Assembly: GCF_021869535.1 (NCBI RefSeq)
Contig: NW_026262604.1
Coordinates: 54,336,247 to 54,400,246 of the forward strand
Source: Mytilus californianus
Lineage: Eukaryota; Mollusca; Bivalvia; Mytilida; Mytilidae
Reading direction: 5' to 3'
DNA: 64,000 bases
Shown here: piece after piece, positions 47,001 through 55,809 of the stretch
Numbering within the stretch: the stretch's first letter is position 1
How the letters are laid out: each line of letters starts with the position of its first letter
Position numbers and translations under genes: made by a program
The notes under the pieces: model-generated
What the model was told of the DNA's origin: nothing
The model's input: the letters and a program-made list of their open reading frames with translations, nothing else
The model's database searches: none

Positions 47001-48781
47001 ATTTACCTATAGTAATCCGTAAAGCTGAGTTCAATTCAAATCAAAATCATGTTTACAATGAGAAATCCCCTTTTTATAAGCCAAACCACACAATAACGTT
47101 GCGTGCAAGAAAATAGGTCGCTAACGTTCAAGGTTAATCAAGTAAATCACTGTCAATACGTACATAAATATTGGATGATATATAAAGCAAGCACGGTTTC
47201 ATCCGTCTTGACACCGATTTAGCAATATCAAGCGTGTAAATAGAAGTAACTAAAGAAATGTAGGATTAATAACAAGCTAGAAAACAAAGATGTTATTCGA
47301 ATGCCATATGTTGGCGGAATTTCGTAACACAAAATCGGCAACAGTCAAAATTGCCGGGAACGACGTTACGTTCACACAAAGTTATTGCCGCGTTATTTAA
47401 CGTTCACAACATTCCTGTCTAATTTACTTCATGACTGAACATAATCGTAAACGAGTTACCGAACGTTATAATAACCGAAAGTGTTTGTTTGTCCATTAGA
47501 TCATGATCCGCGCAAATTACAAAAACAAACATATGGAGTGATCAATATCTTTTATTACTTTTACAAAATTGAAACAGTTATTTCATAGTATAACTAAAGT
47601 ATACATTGTACAAAATGTTTCAAAGGACTTATGCTCACAACTAACACAATTTACAAAAAGGCACAGCGTACCTGTTTGAAATTACTGATCGCAAGTTCAA
47701 CGCCAAAATTCAGCTAATAAATAAAAAATCAGACTTATATTTTAATCAGTTCACTTATAACGGATTTAAATTAATGCAAAAATTCTAAACTATTATCATC
47801 CTTGCTAAATCACGGATTTCTACTTCAACACATGTTTAAAATGTTGTGCTTTAATTTTGTTGTAAGATATTTACTTCTTAAATTGATGACATTATTTCAT
47901 TGTCTTGGTAGTATTTCAATCTTTTCAGACACGACAACACAACAGTAGTAACGTAGATACTCAGTTTTTTCAACAAACACGAAAGATTAAAATGTAATAT
48001 GTCTTACTTTTGCATGTTATTTGTCTGTTTTGTCGGTATTGATAGCTTGATTGATGCGGCACCCAGCACAGGAAACGTCGATGGCAAGCAAATGGCAAAT
48101 ATTCATTAAAGTGAAGACGTGCTGAAGATACACTGTATTCACAAATACGCTGCTTGTCAATCCGATTTGTTTCAATATGTATACTGGTAGTATTTTTACA
48201 TTTAGTTTCGCCAATGTTGTTTTGCCTAATTAAAAGACATTTTTCCCCTAAAAATAAGAATAGTGCACTTTAAACATGCATGTGTATACAATTATAGTGT
48301 ATGATATTGAAAAAGAAGATATGTATACTACTTTAGTATCAAATTGTCTTTGTTTTCAACACACACATGTAGAAGAAGATACATGTAAGAAGATGTTCAT
48401 TTTAGAGAAAAATCAAATTTCTTAAGGAGATGATATTATAAATGGGACCAAAATAGTATAAAATATTTGCATAAAATATAGTTGGAATAGAATGAAAATA
48501 TATGCAAAAAAATATAAAAAAATAGAATATATATATCAATAATTTATAAGAATAAATGTTGGAAAAAATAACATGAAACATTGCATACATTGAAATTAAA
48601 CACGTTAACGCATCATGGAAAATTTAAAGCCGATCACGAGGAGAAAATTTTGTAAAAAAACGTAAAACTAACTTATGTAGAGATGATACTCAAACAAAAT
48701 ATACATACCACTTTCGGAATGTTTGTCAGCAGCACTCATTACCCGAAAACTCGTCAGACAAATAAAAGTTATTGTATACAT
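34639..48781 (-). CDS. Receptor copy B: complete lectin-like type I membrane protein
   Basis: Seven exons join without a break: 48709-48781, 45450-45647, 42609-42653, 41140-41364, 37937-37981, 35928-36012 and 34639-35032. The total is 1065 bp, 354 residues plus stop. Order: signal peptide, lectin-like domain 1, 15-residue linker, lectin-like domain 2, second 15-residue linker, one membrane span, and a tail of about 130 residues. All extracellular junctions are phase 1 and the span-to-tail junction is phase 2, identical to copy A. All donors are GT and all acceptors AG. The two linkers are paralogous (GSKILSDDIRTET and GNAIPSDDITRKY), so the lectin-plus-linker unit was duplicated. It is probably a surface receptor; ligand and pathway are unknown. 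Alternative exons are possible, since the model comes from sequence only. Confidence 0.8.
35928..36012 (-). CDS. Copy B transmembrane exon
   Basis: An 85 bp exon (acceptor TTTTTTACAG, donor TTAAG|GTACAT) coding DGFKFAVIAGGVVGVVLIIF followed by FIVGVVLLR. It has a glycine-rich, strongly hydrophobic span. Phase 1 in, phase 2 out, as in copies A and C. Confidence 0.8.
36935..37700 (-). repeat. PLE 3' tail in copy B intron
   Basis: Blocks gtcaacgtacagccttcatc, ctattaaaggtcccaccatg, ctccagacttgggacaggc, and gcagttaatgaaagctagttcaaagcc follow the same order as 7765-8480, and the remainder recalls the degraded PLE 3' coding end there. Confidence 0.65.
37937..37981 (-). CDS. Copy B second linker exon
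   Basis: 45 bp, phase 1-1 (acceptor ATATTTCAG, donor CATG|GTAGGT), coding GNAIPSDDITRKYH. It is clearly related to the linker at 42609, including the GTAGGTTAA donor. Confidence 0.75.
38000..41130. other. Intron of copy B, no recognised content
   Basis: AT-rich; an A-rich CAAA tract lies at 38900-38990. No extra exon or mobile-element coding sequence was recognised. Confidence 0.4.
41140..41364 (-). CDS. Copy B second lectin-like domain exon
   Basis: 225 bp, phase 1-1 (acceptor ATTTGTAG, donor AAAG|GTAAGT), 75 residues: GCISTDAGTTAIITCPVTTV, LTIGDLRYGESSCPAY, VCKDSYTCSV and KASVYFQCKG. It aligns with the second domain of copy A (GC.S...G...II.CP...., I.D..Y...CPAY, C...CS, S.YF.C.G). The RYGE stretch recalls the YGR motif of SUEL lectins. 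The family assignment is by pattern only. Confidence 0.75.
42609..42653 (-). CDS. Copy B first linker exon
   Basis: 45 bp, phase 1-1 (acceptor TATTTTAG, donor CGTG|GTAGGT), coding GSKILSDDIRTETR. It sits between the two lectin-like exons and is a paralogue of the exon at 37937. Confidence 0.75.
42815..43150 (-). repeat. PLE-tail type repeat in copy B intron
   Basis: Ggcaacagtagtacaccgctgttcgaa, aaatccgggttacaaagta, ttcctgacttggtacaggac and cctcccgcttttatggcaatg, matching 27965-28260 closely. Confidence 0.75.
43390..43615 (+). repeat. Interspersed repeat with hammerhead-like core
   Basis: Sense copy: aatagcttttaacctgttttgggt, tttggccctaaacgccctacaac, the core at 43543-43591, then acaattacaaaactggtat. 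It belongs to the family at 1757. Confidence 0.7.
43543..43591 (+). ncRNA. Hammerhead-ribozyme-like core
   Basis: Ctgatga, then atct/agac around a tttgt loop, then gaaac, and after a loop ggcgta. The last word supplies the GCGU-plus-A that would close stem III and form the cleavage triplet. The partner is acac here instead of acgc, so stem III is partly mismatched. No stem I partner is evident. Confidence 0.4.
44590..44760 (+). repeat. Interspersed repeat with hammerhead-like core
   Basis: Attaccttagccgtatttggcacaac, tcctcaatgctcttcaaatttg, the core at 44691-44733, and aagcctggtacc. The upstream sequence (44280-44530) contains a second block, tttcgtgcgtcgaaaaatttttctgg, of unknown origin. 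Confidence 0.7.
44691..44733 (+). ncRNA. Hammerhead-ribozyme-like core
   Basis: Gcgtca, ctgatga, a 5-bp stem gtctt/aagac with an atg loop, gaaacgc. This is the best-preserved stem II in the window, but the downstream ggcgta word has been lost (tctgaatt instead), so stem III could only form with upstream gcgtc. Confidence 0.4.
45450..45647 (-). CDS. Copy B first lectin-like domain exon
   Basis: 198 bp, phase 1-1 (acceptor GATATTTGCAG, donor AAAG|GTTAGT), 66 residues: ECLPIPNGTTFSTNCRSSIT, TTIDNIMYDKQKCQ, DICEKSF and AKIYHHCKG. Shorter than the other domains, with six cysteines. It has the same start (xCL......G) and end (Y.HC.G) as the domains in copy A. It follows the signal-peptide exon in phase. 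Confidence 0.75.
45760..45910 (-). repeat. Interspersed repeat (gcgttgtcagt family), reverse orientation
   Basis: Gaggcgaaagatacaaaaggtg, ctgacaatgccttgacaaaa and tagtacacaaaacacatc are the reverse of the family at 61090. The frame MFCVLLVFSSFF at 45895 looks like a signal peptide but lies in this repeat. Confidence 0.6.
45920..48700. other. First intron of copy B, no recognised content
   Basis: AT-rich. No further exon with the cysteine pattern was found. The minus-strand frame at 48017-48214 has cysteines but no usable splice sites. Confidence 0.4.
48709..48781 (-). CDS. Copy B first coding exon: signal peptide
   Basis: ATG at 48781 opens MYTITFICLTSFRVMSAA, a short hydrophobic signal sequence with a likely cleavage after a small residue, then DKHSES and a phase-1 donor (AGTG|GTATGT). 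The phase fits the lectin-like exon at 45647 (G|AA gives Glu). Being 73 bp it is too short to stand out by length, and the choice rests on the signal-like composition and exact phase. Confidence 0.65.
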
Positions 48782-48789
48782 TGTGTACA

Positions 48790-49560
48790 AAAGAGAAAAA
48801 AAAAATCTAAATTCAACTTACACATTTACAATTTTTTTAATTTAAAAACTGAATAAGAGACCGGAAAATGTACACTTCCGTCACATACAATAAATTAATT
48901 AAAACTGAAAATACCAGGAAGTTAGGCAAACAATAACGTGTCATGCCAGTCAAGTTTATAACATGTGTATTAATGTTACAGAATCTTTCTTTTTCACGAA
49001 AAAATAGTTAAATAAGTACCTGTTGGTAGTAGTTAAAGGAAGATTTTCATTTAATGATGAAATGTAATAGAGCAAATTATCGCTATACAAACAGCATTGT
49101 AAGATGTATTTGTAATTTATTTCAACTTGGGTTTTACCATTTCAGAGTCGAAAATCATTAGTTCGTAAATAAAACATGTAAATTGGCATTCAGTTTGAAT
49201 AGATACATTAAATGTTTTCAACATTGTTGATTTTAAACATGTTTCCTACACTTCATACATGTAGTTCAAAAGTAAGGTCATGTTCACACCATACGTTGCG
49301 TCTTGAAACCTCTTTACAATAAGTTTCCTAAAATGAAAACTAATTTCACATCAAATGTATTCTCATTTGTACACTGGTTTGATTCCTCTGTAGACGTGAA
49401 TTGGTCACACGAGTACTTTAATTCACTGTCAAATTATGTTGCAGTAATAAACCCGTTCCTCTGAAATTGAGTACTTTGAGTGTAATGAGAATATCACAAT
49501 TACACAATACAAAAACGCATGCTACTGCATTGTAATCATTGCAGAAATATAAGGATTGAA
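48790..49560. other. Upstream flank of copy B
   Basis: Probably holds the promoter and 5' untranslated region of copy B, but I see no TATA box or other element I would defend. Confidence 0.3.
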
Positions 49561-49599
49561 ATGTGTAGGTGATGTTATGATCAACCATGCAGGGTTACA

Positions 49600-49790
49600 A
49601 GTTGGAGCTAGCTGCAAAACCAGGTTTAACCCACACTTTTCTACGGAAAATGCCTGTACCAAGCCATGAATATGACAGTTAGTTGCCAGAGTATGCTAAA
49701 CATGTAATGGCAAAGAGAAGAAGAGCCATTTTGTGAAACAGCTCTGTCTACTTCGACGGAAGTAAAACCCTCCGGAAACAGGGGCCTTCG
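49600..49790 (+). repeat. PLE-tail fragment upstream of a PLE body (possible pseudo-LTR)
   Basis: Caaaaccaggtttaaccc, ttttctacggaaaatgcctgtaccaag and catgaatatgacagtt are the sense-strand form of the 3' tail at 52130-52190. It lies directly 5' of the RT body on the same strand. PLEs are known to carry such terminal repeats as a result of tandem insertion. Confidence 0.55.
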
Positions 49791-51330
49791 TTTGGCTGAA
49801 ATATATCAAGCTTCAAATAATATTGTCTTTGTATGTAAATCGTACTACTACGAGTGTCTTGTAAAAGAATTAGGAATAAATGAACAATCAGGTAATCCAA
49901 CAAACAAAAACATATCATTTGACAAGGATGAGATTTTGGCGAATCATAAGTCCTTCATGGCTTCAATGAACATTACATTTAACAGCAAATCTGAGTACTT
50001 ACCTTGTTTGTATTGGATACTAAGCTTCACAAAATTTCGTACAAACAACGGTACATGGCCGACTCATCTGCATGTTCTAGAAAGGAATTGTCCATTAGAT
50101 TGACAAAAATTCTGTCCGCAATGAAAGAGGGTTTTCAGAAATACTGTGAATTTGTTTACTCGCATAGTGGTATTAACCATATGTGGATTCTAAAAAACTC
50201 AAAAGAACTTCTGGATAATTTTAAATCTCGATCTTTCTCTGAAATTAATTCTATCAAAACTTTTGATTTTTCAACCCTGTATACCACCATTCCCCATGAG
50301 AAATTGAAAAATCCTCTAAAAGAAATAATCAACAATGCTTTTCAATATAAAAATGGTAGCATACGCTATAAATTTATTACTTCAGGATACAACATGTACA
50401 ATACAGCATATTTTGTTAAAAGTGAACAAAAAGGTAAAACATGCTACACAGAGGAACAAGTGATCAGTATGCTGAAGTTTCTTATTGACAACATATTTGT
50501 TGAATTTGGAGGTTGACTCTTTCAACAAATTGTCAGCATTTCCATGAGAACGAACTGTTCGCCTCTCCTTGCCGACCTCTTCTTATTTTCATATGAGTCG
50601 GAGTTCCTTCAGACACTTGTCAAAAACAAAAAGATCAAAGAAGCCACATCATTTAATTTCACATTCAGATATATTGATGATGTTCTTTCCATTAACAATC
50701 CAAACTTTTCTGATTAAGTAACATTAGTATATTCTCAAGAACTAGAAATTAAAGAAACAACAGACACGGTTCCTCTGCCTCATTTTTAGACTTATACTTT
50801 GAATTTGCAATAAGCGGTTTTTAATTTTGAAATGATCAATTTCCCCCACCTTAGTAGCAATATATCAACTTCACCTGCATATGGGATATACAATTCCGAA
50901 CTCATTCGGTATTCAAGAGCCCGCAACTGCTATTCAGACTTTATAAAACGTCATCAGTGTCTCAGCAGAAAGTTGATGAACCACGGTTATGTCAAAGAAC
51001 GTCTCGTCCTTTTTCTACAAATGTTCATCGGAAGATACATGCAAGACCTAGTTGATAAATATTCCAATTAATACATGATGGTCTTGATGTATAGATTCTA
51101 GGTACTGGCGTTGTTTATCATCTTAATTACGTGTTATATTGTTCTTGTATTTTTCTTTGTAAATGATTAATCTTTACTGTTTAGTCCATTTTCGGTAATA
51201 TCCTTTTGTCATGGCTCGGTACTGATACATCCCGCCATTGTGTTATTGTAATATGATCATTTTTTGTATTCTCGTCTTTCATTTTTGCTGATGTGCTTTG
51301 TCTATATACCATTTTGTTTTTCTTTGTTGA
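49790..51330 (+). mobile_element. Penelope-like element, reverse transcriptase (MGTNCAP type), decayed
   Basis: RT blocks appear in order over several frames: NNIVFVCKSYYYECLVKELG, YLPCLYWI with KLHK, FRSxSFSEI..TFDFSTLYTTIPHEKL, CYTEEQVISMLKFLIDNIFV, FQQIVSISMRTNCSPLLADL, SYESEFLQTLVKN, then FTFRYIDDVLSINNPNFSD with the catalytic YIDD. The C-terminal part follows: NFPHLSSNISTSPAYGIYNS, and GRYMQDLVDKYSN at 51060. The tail to about 51330 matches the 3' tail at 52380-52560. Frameshifts near 50010, 50515, 50700 and 50780 and the MGTNCAP-to-MRTNCSP change show it is inactive. The 5' GIY-YIG region is missing. Confidence 0.85.
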
Positions 51331-52029
51331 CATATTTGTTTTGTTTTTATTGTGACTAAGATTATAACACAGATTGTGTTTCTTTAAAAGTATACATGAA
51401 ACTATTTCACAAATAATCCTTCATCTGAAGTTTTTGAAGCAAGTGTCGTGTCGATGTCAATATCTAACAGGCATTTAACAAGGAACATATTTAAAATAAC
51501 AAAAGATTTCATAATTGGTTGACTTTTGTTTACACGAGATAGGATTTTAACTTTGAACAGTACAAATTGTTAGAAAGAACAAACAAAATAAACAACAATA
51601 ATACATAATTTGATAATGGTATTCAAAAAGTATATTTTTTTTATAGAAAATGCAAGATTTCAAGGTGTGTAGAAAGCTTATTGAACACAGATGCCAGTTT
51701 TATTTATAGAATATATTATGTTGAGAGTTTTTCTTCATCCCTTTGTAATTTTCCTGGCAAATGGGGTACGTAAAATAAAAGCAGGGACCCTCTGTCAGCC
51801 GCCAAGGACTCCGTATGGTTCATAAATCACAGTTGACTTGAAATAAAAGATCAGTTAAGACATTTATATATAGCTTTCAAGAGTGTGATAAAGTGATACA
51901 CCCTTACCAGTATAGTTAAGCGTTCTATTCAATGCATACTGAAATATAATTACATAGTCGTTTGTTTCGTTAGGTTGATGTATGCCAATGTTAATAAAAT
52001 TAGCATTAGTAAAAAATGAAAATATATAA

Positions 52030-53240
52030 AAACCGAACTGAAAAGAAAATTTAAAACGGAAAGTCCCTTAACAAATGGCAAAATCAAAAGCTCAAACACA
52101 TAAAACGAATGGAATACAACTGTCATATTCCTGACTTGGTACAGCTCTTTCCTTATGTAGAAAATGTTGAATTAATCCTGGATTGATAGCTAGCTACACC
52201 TCTCACTTGTATGACAGTCGCATAAAATTCAATTATATTGACAACAATGTGTAAACAAAACAAACAGACATAATAGTTAAAAAAGTCAAAAATTAGGGCA
52301 CCGCAGTCAACATTGTGTTTTAATCTTAATGACTATATAAACACACACCTATGTCCACCAAAAAAACGGCATACAGACAAAGCTCATAATCAAAAATGAA
52401 AGACAAGAATACAAACCATGACCATTGCACTATAACACAATGACGGAAGTATAAATACCGTGCCACGTCAAAAGGATATCACTAAAAATGGAATAAACAG
52501 TAAAATTTAATAATATACAAAGACAAAAAAAGAACACTTTAACACGCAATAAGGATGATAAACAACGTTAGTACCTAGAATCCATACGTCAAATCCATCA
52601 TGAATTATTTGTGAAGTTGATACGGAATATTTATTAACAAGGTCTTGGTGTCTTCCGATGAACCTTTTAAGAATAAGTACGAGACGATCTTTGACATAAC
52701 CCTGGTTCATCAATTTTCTCCTCAGACACTGGTGACGTTTTATAAAGTCTGAGTAGCAGCTGAAAGCTCTTGAATACAGTATGAGTTGGGAAATGTATAT
52801 CCCATATGCAGGTGAAGTTGGTATACTGCTGCTAAGGTGGGGGAAATTGATTATTTCAAAATTAAAATCGTCTCGTTTGTCATATGATATGGTACTGCGA
52901 TGACCGAATTCGAAGTATAAGTCTAAAAATGAGGCGGGGGAAGCCGTCGCTATTGTTTCTTTAATTTCTAGTTCTGGAGGATATATAAATGGAACCCAAT
53001 CAGAAAATATTGGATTGTTATTGGAAAGAACATCATCACTATATGAATGTGAAATTGAATGATCTGGCTTCTTTGATCTTGTTGACTTTGACAAGTGTGA
53101 GAAAGGAACTCCGACTCATATGAAAATAAGAAGAGGACGGCAAGATGAGGCGCACAGTTCGTTCCCATAGGAATGCCGACAATCTGTTGAAACACGTTCA
53201 ATGGATATCGATTTGCAGCTACTTTTATATTCTAGAAAAA
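52030..53240 (-). mobile_element. Penelope-like element, 3' half of RT and tail
   Basis: Minus strand: NVFQQIVGIPMGTNCAPHLA followed by LFLFSYESEFLS, a frameshifted RYSDDVLSNNNPIFSDWVPF region (the YIDD block is damaged to YSDD), IYPPELEIKETIATASPASF, LDLYFEFG, YDKRDDFNFEIINFPHLSSS, PAYGIYISQLILYSRAF, then FIGRHQDLVNKYSVSTSQII. Below 52560 the 3' tail runs to about 52030 with ttcctgacttggtacag at 52130. It is 5'-truncated and dead. It faces the copy at 49790 tail to tail. Confidence 0.85.
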
Positions 53241-53413
53241 AATCAGTATTTGTCAGATACAAGGTACTTTCCAGACGTTAATACATTTTTTCACTTTTAA
53301 TTAGTTTAGTATTTGTTTAAATAGTCCTTGGTATTGTACCTACAGTATCTGATTTAAATTCAGCAGAACTTATCATGGGAAACTTTATTAATATTACATT
53401 GTAACTATATACA

Positions 53414-53419
53414 TTTATT
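53414..53419 (-). terminator. Candidate poly(A) signal of copy C
   Basis: AATAAA on the minus strand about 200 bases after the tail stop, in sequence similar to the 3' flank of copy A (cttatcatgggaaa, acatttatttt). Confidence 0.35.
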
Positions 53420-53617
53420 TTAATCAATGAACTGAAGTGATCATTTAGTAATAATACCCCTAGTAGAATATGTTTGAAATAAAAAAAAATCTTGTGACAT
53501 ACATTTCAGACATATTAAGCAGAAGAAAACATTAAGCAATTAATCAACTAAGGTAAATTTGTTATCTTATAAATTGCAGTTACTAGGAATTCCTTTTTTT
53601 CAATGTTTGTATGAGAC

Positions 53618-54122
53618 TTAATTGTAAACTGTATCAGATATGTCTGTATGATTAGCACGGTTATGATTTCCAGAAACGTTATAATCATCGTCTGACCTTT
53701 GACTTTCTGACACATAGTAATCGTCCTCTGAAATGTCTTGAATTCTGCAATCTATTGCATGATCATACGTTTTATCATCGAAATCAATACAAGTGTCTCG
53801 CAAATGTGAATACGTATTAGAGTCCATCTTCTCCGATTGCTATTTGCCTTCAATTCCTTGTTGCATATTTTCATAGGTGTCACGTTTAAGAAAATATGTA
53901 TATTGCATAGTCATATGTTATGTTATCTGTGTTAACATAATCATACGTTGTTCTCACAATATCCTGATCTTTTTCTGATTCAACATGCACAGTATATAAA
54001 GAACCTTTCAAATATTTCTTATGATTATCAATTTTCCTACATCTACGTCTGGTTCATATGATGGGTTTGACCGGGTAACAAACATTTTTCGTGGGCATTT
54101 GATGGAATCATTGTGTCGTCTT
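53618..54122 (-). pseudogene. Copy C tail exon with stops and frameshifts
   Basis: Acceptor TTTTACAG and AG|A codon as in copy A, then RRHNDSIKCPRKMFVTRSNP (compare RRYKDSQKKPRCNLVTRSNP in A). A TGA follows after IIIRNI. The middle segment is in another frame (HVESEKDQDIVRTTYDYVNT). The last part returns to the first frame but has TAG at 53842-53840 where copy A has CAG. The final segment (MDSNTYSHLRD to DTVYN) is well conserved. Confidence 0.8.
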
Positions 54123-54129
54123 CTGTAAA

Positions 54130-55480
54130 ATTGAATGTAAGCCGATAGTATATACAAGTGTCATCTAATAGTCATATACAGACGAACCTTAGTAGGAAAG
54201 CATACGACACTATATGATCCAACAGTAAAGAATAGAAATTTTGTCAACAAGTTGAACACCTGTTGGCGGATTTTTATGAAATTGTGTTTGCATCTAGAAT
54301 TCGTAAGCCTGCACTTGCTCATTGAAAAAAGTATCTACGGGTTTTAAACATAATGTTCGTTAATAAGTGGAGAAATATGTGCATTTTCTCATCTTGAGGT
54401 AAGAATTCTCTAAAAAATCTTTCCACATAACTTTGTCTAATGAGTACTATGAGTATATGTCAGTGGTGAAAATGTTTTTTTTTTAAATGATATGAACATA
54501 TTAGTGGGTTGTTATTTTAGTATTATCGATAGTGAAAATAACGTCCAAGATAAATTAAGCGTGTGTTTCAGGACGGCGTCACACGGCAGAATAAAAATAT
54601 ATTTATATATCAAACTTAAGTTAGGTTAGCTTATATCGCCATGTTGAATCGTAAAATAGTAGTACACAATCTGGTTTATATAAATCTGCAAATTGTGAGA
54701 CAGAAGGGCAATCAATGTGTAAGGATGTTTATTTAAAAAAGACAAATAAGTGATTTATTTTATTAATAAGACTGTTTTACAAATACCAAATATTTAATTT
54801 TGTTCGGGACAATTTTGCAAATCTTGTAGTAAAAATATATAAAGGAATGTTAGTGAATTTTAAATATTTAACTTGTAGCAAGAAACCAAATTCATTACCA
54901 TCATTTTTTACTGTTATTTTCTAAAAGCATATTATAAAACCTATCTTTTCATATTTTGTTTCAAAATTATTTTGATAGATTTCTTTCTATTCACATAAGA
55001 AAGTGTTTTTTCAGGAATAATCTAGCAAAAGTGGGCAATTTTGCACATCTTGTAGCTTGAAAAATAGCACGGTGTCCCATATCGTATTATACATTTTTGT
55101 ACTGGAAAAACCGTTTTGTTTACAGATAGATATGCAATTCAAAGAACTGACTAATATTTCAAAGGCCAATTTAATTTAAACATTTTTGAAACTATTCGAT
55201 TGATTTTGTTAGATTATATAATGTTAAATTGAATGTATATGCAATGAGATTTTTAACTTTAATTTTTTTACAACATACAGTGAAAAAATCTGAGATTTTG
55301 TTTTTATGTACATTCTTTACGATTATCTATATATTTTACAAATATTTAATTGATTTGATTTCAGGAAGTGAGAATTATCATATATAATTGTTCAGCTACA
55401 TGGTATGCGGATGTAGTTCAAAGAGTTCTAAATGCAAACAACAGTTTGTAAAAAACCGATATACCGCCCAATTACGAATA
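54130..55480. other. Intron of copy C, left part
   Basis: AT-rich, no recognised elements. The text ttttgcaaatcttgtag (about 54810) recurs as ttttgcacatcttgtagc (about 55040), hinting at a diverged 230 bp duplication. Confidence 0.35.
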
Positions 55481-55670
55481 TAATAAACTCATCATAGATA
55501 CCAGGATTAAAATCTGGTACGCAAGACCCACGTTTTATCTTCAAAAGACACATCAGTGACGCTCGAATAAATAATGTTAAAAAGGAAACATAAAGTACGA
55601 AGTTTAGGAGCATTAGCCACCTACAATCAGAAAGGTTTTGCCAAATACGGTTAAGTAATCTGTTAGCCTT
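55480..55670 (-). repeat. Interspersed repeat with decayed hammerhead-like core
   Basis: Aaactcatcatagataccaggatt, then a mutated core (cgttttatcttcaaaagacacatcagtgacgctcg), agtacgaagttt and gttttgccaaatacggttaag. The CTGATGA word is CTGATGT here. Confidence 0.7.
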
Positions 55671-55809
55671 AAATGTACTGAGACGTGGTTTCTGACATGT
55701 GACAACTTTGAGCTTGCTTTACCGTATTAACGAGGTAGGCTTGTTATCAATGAAATCGATTGATTGCCCTCTTGCTGTATTTTCTATTTTCTTTGTTTTT
55801 TAGTTTAAA

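Noticed and set aside
48017..48214. Minus-strand 65-codon frame with several cysteines, considered as another extracellular exon
   Set aside because: No acceptor and donor of matching phase and no similarity to the other domains.
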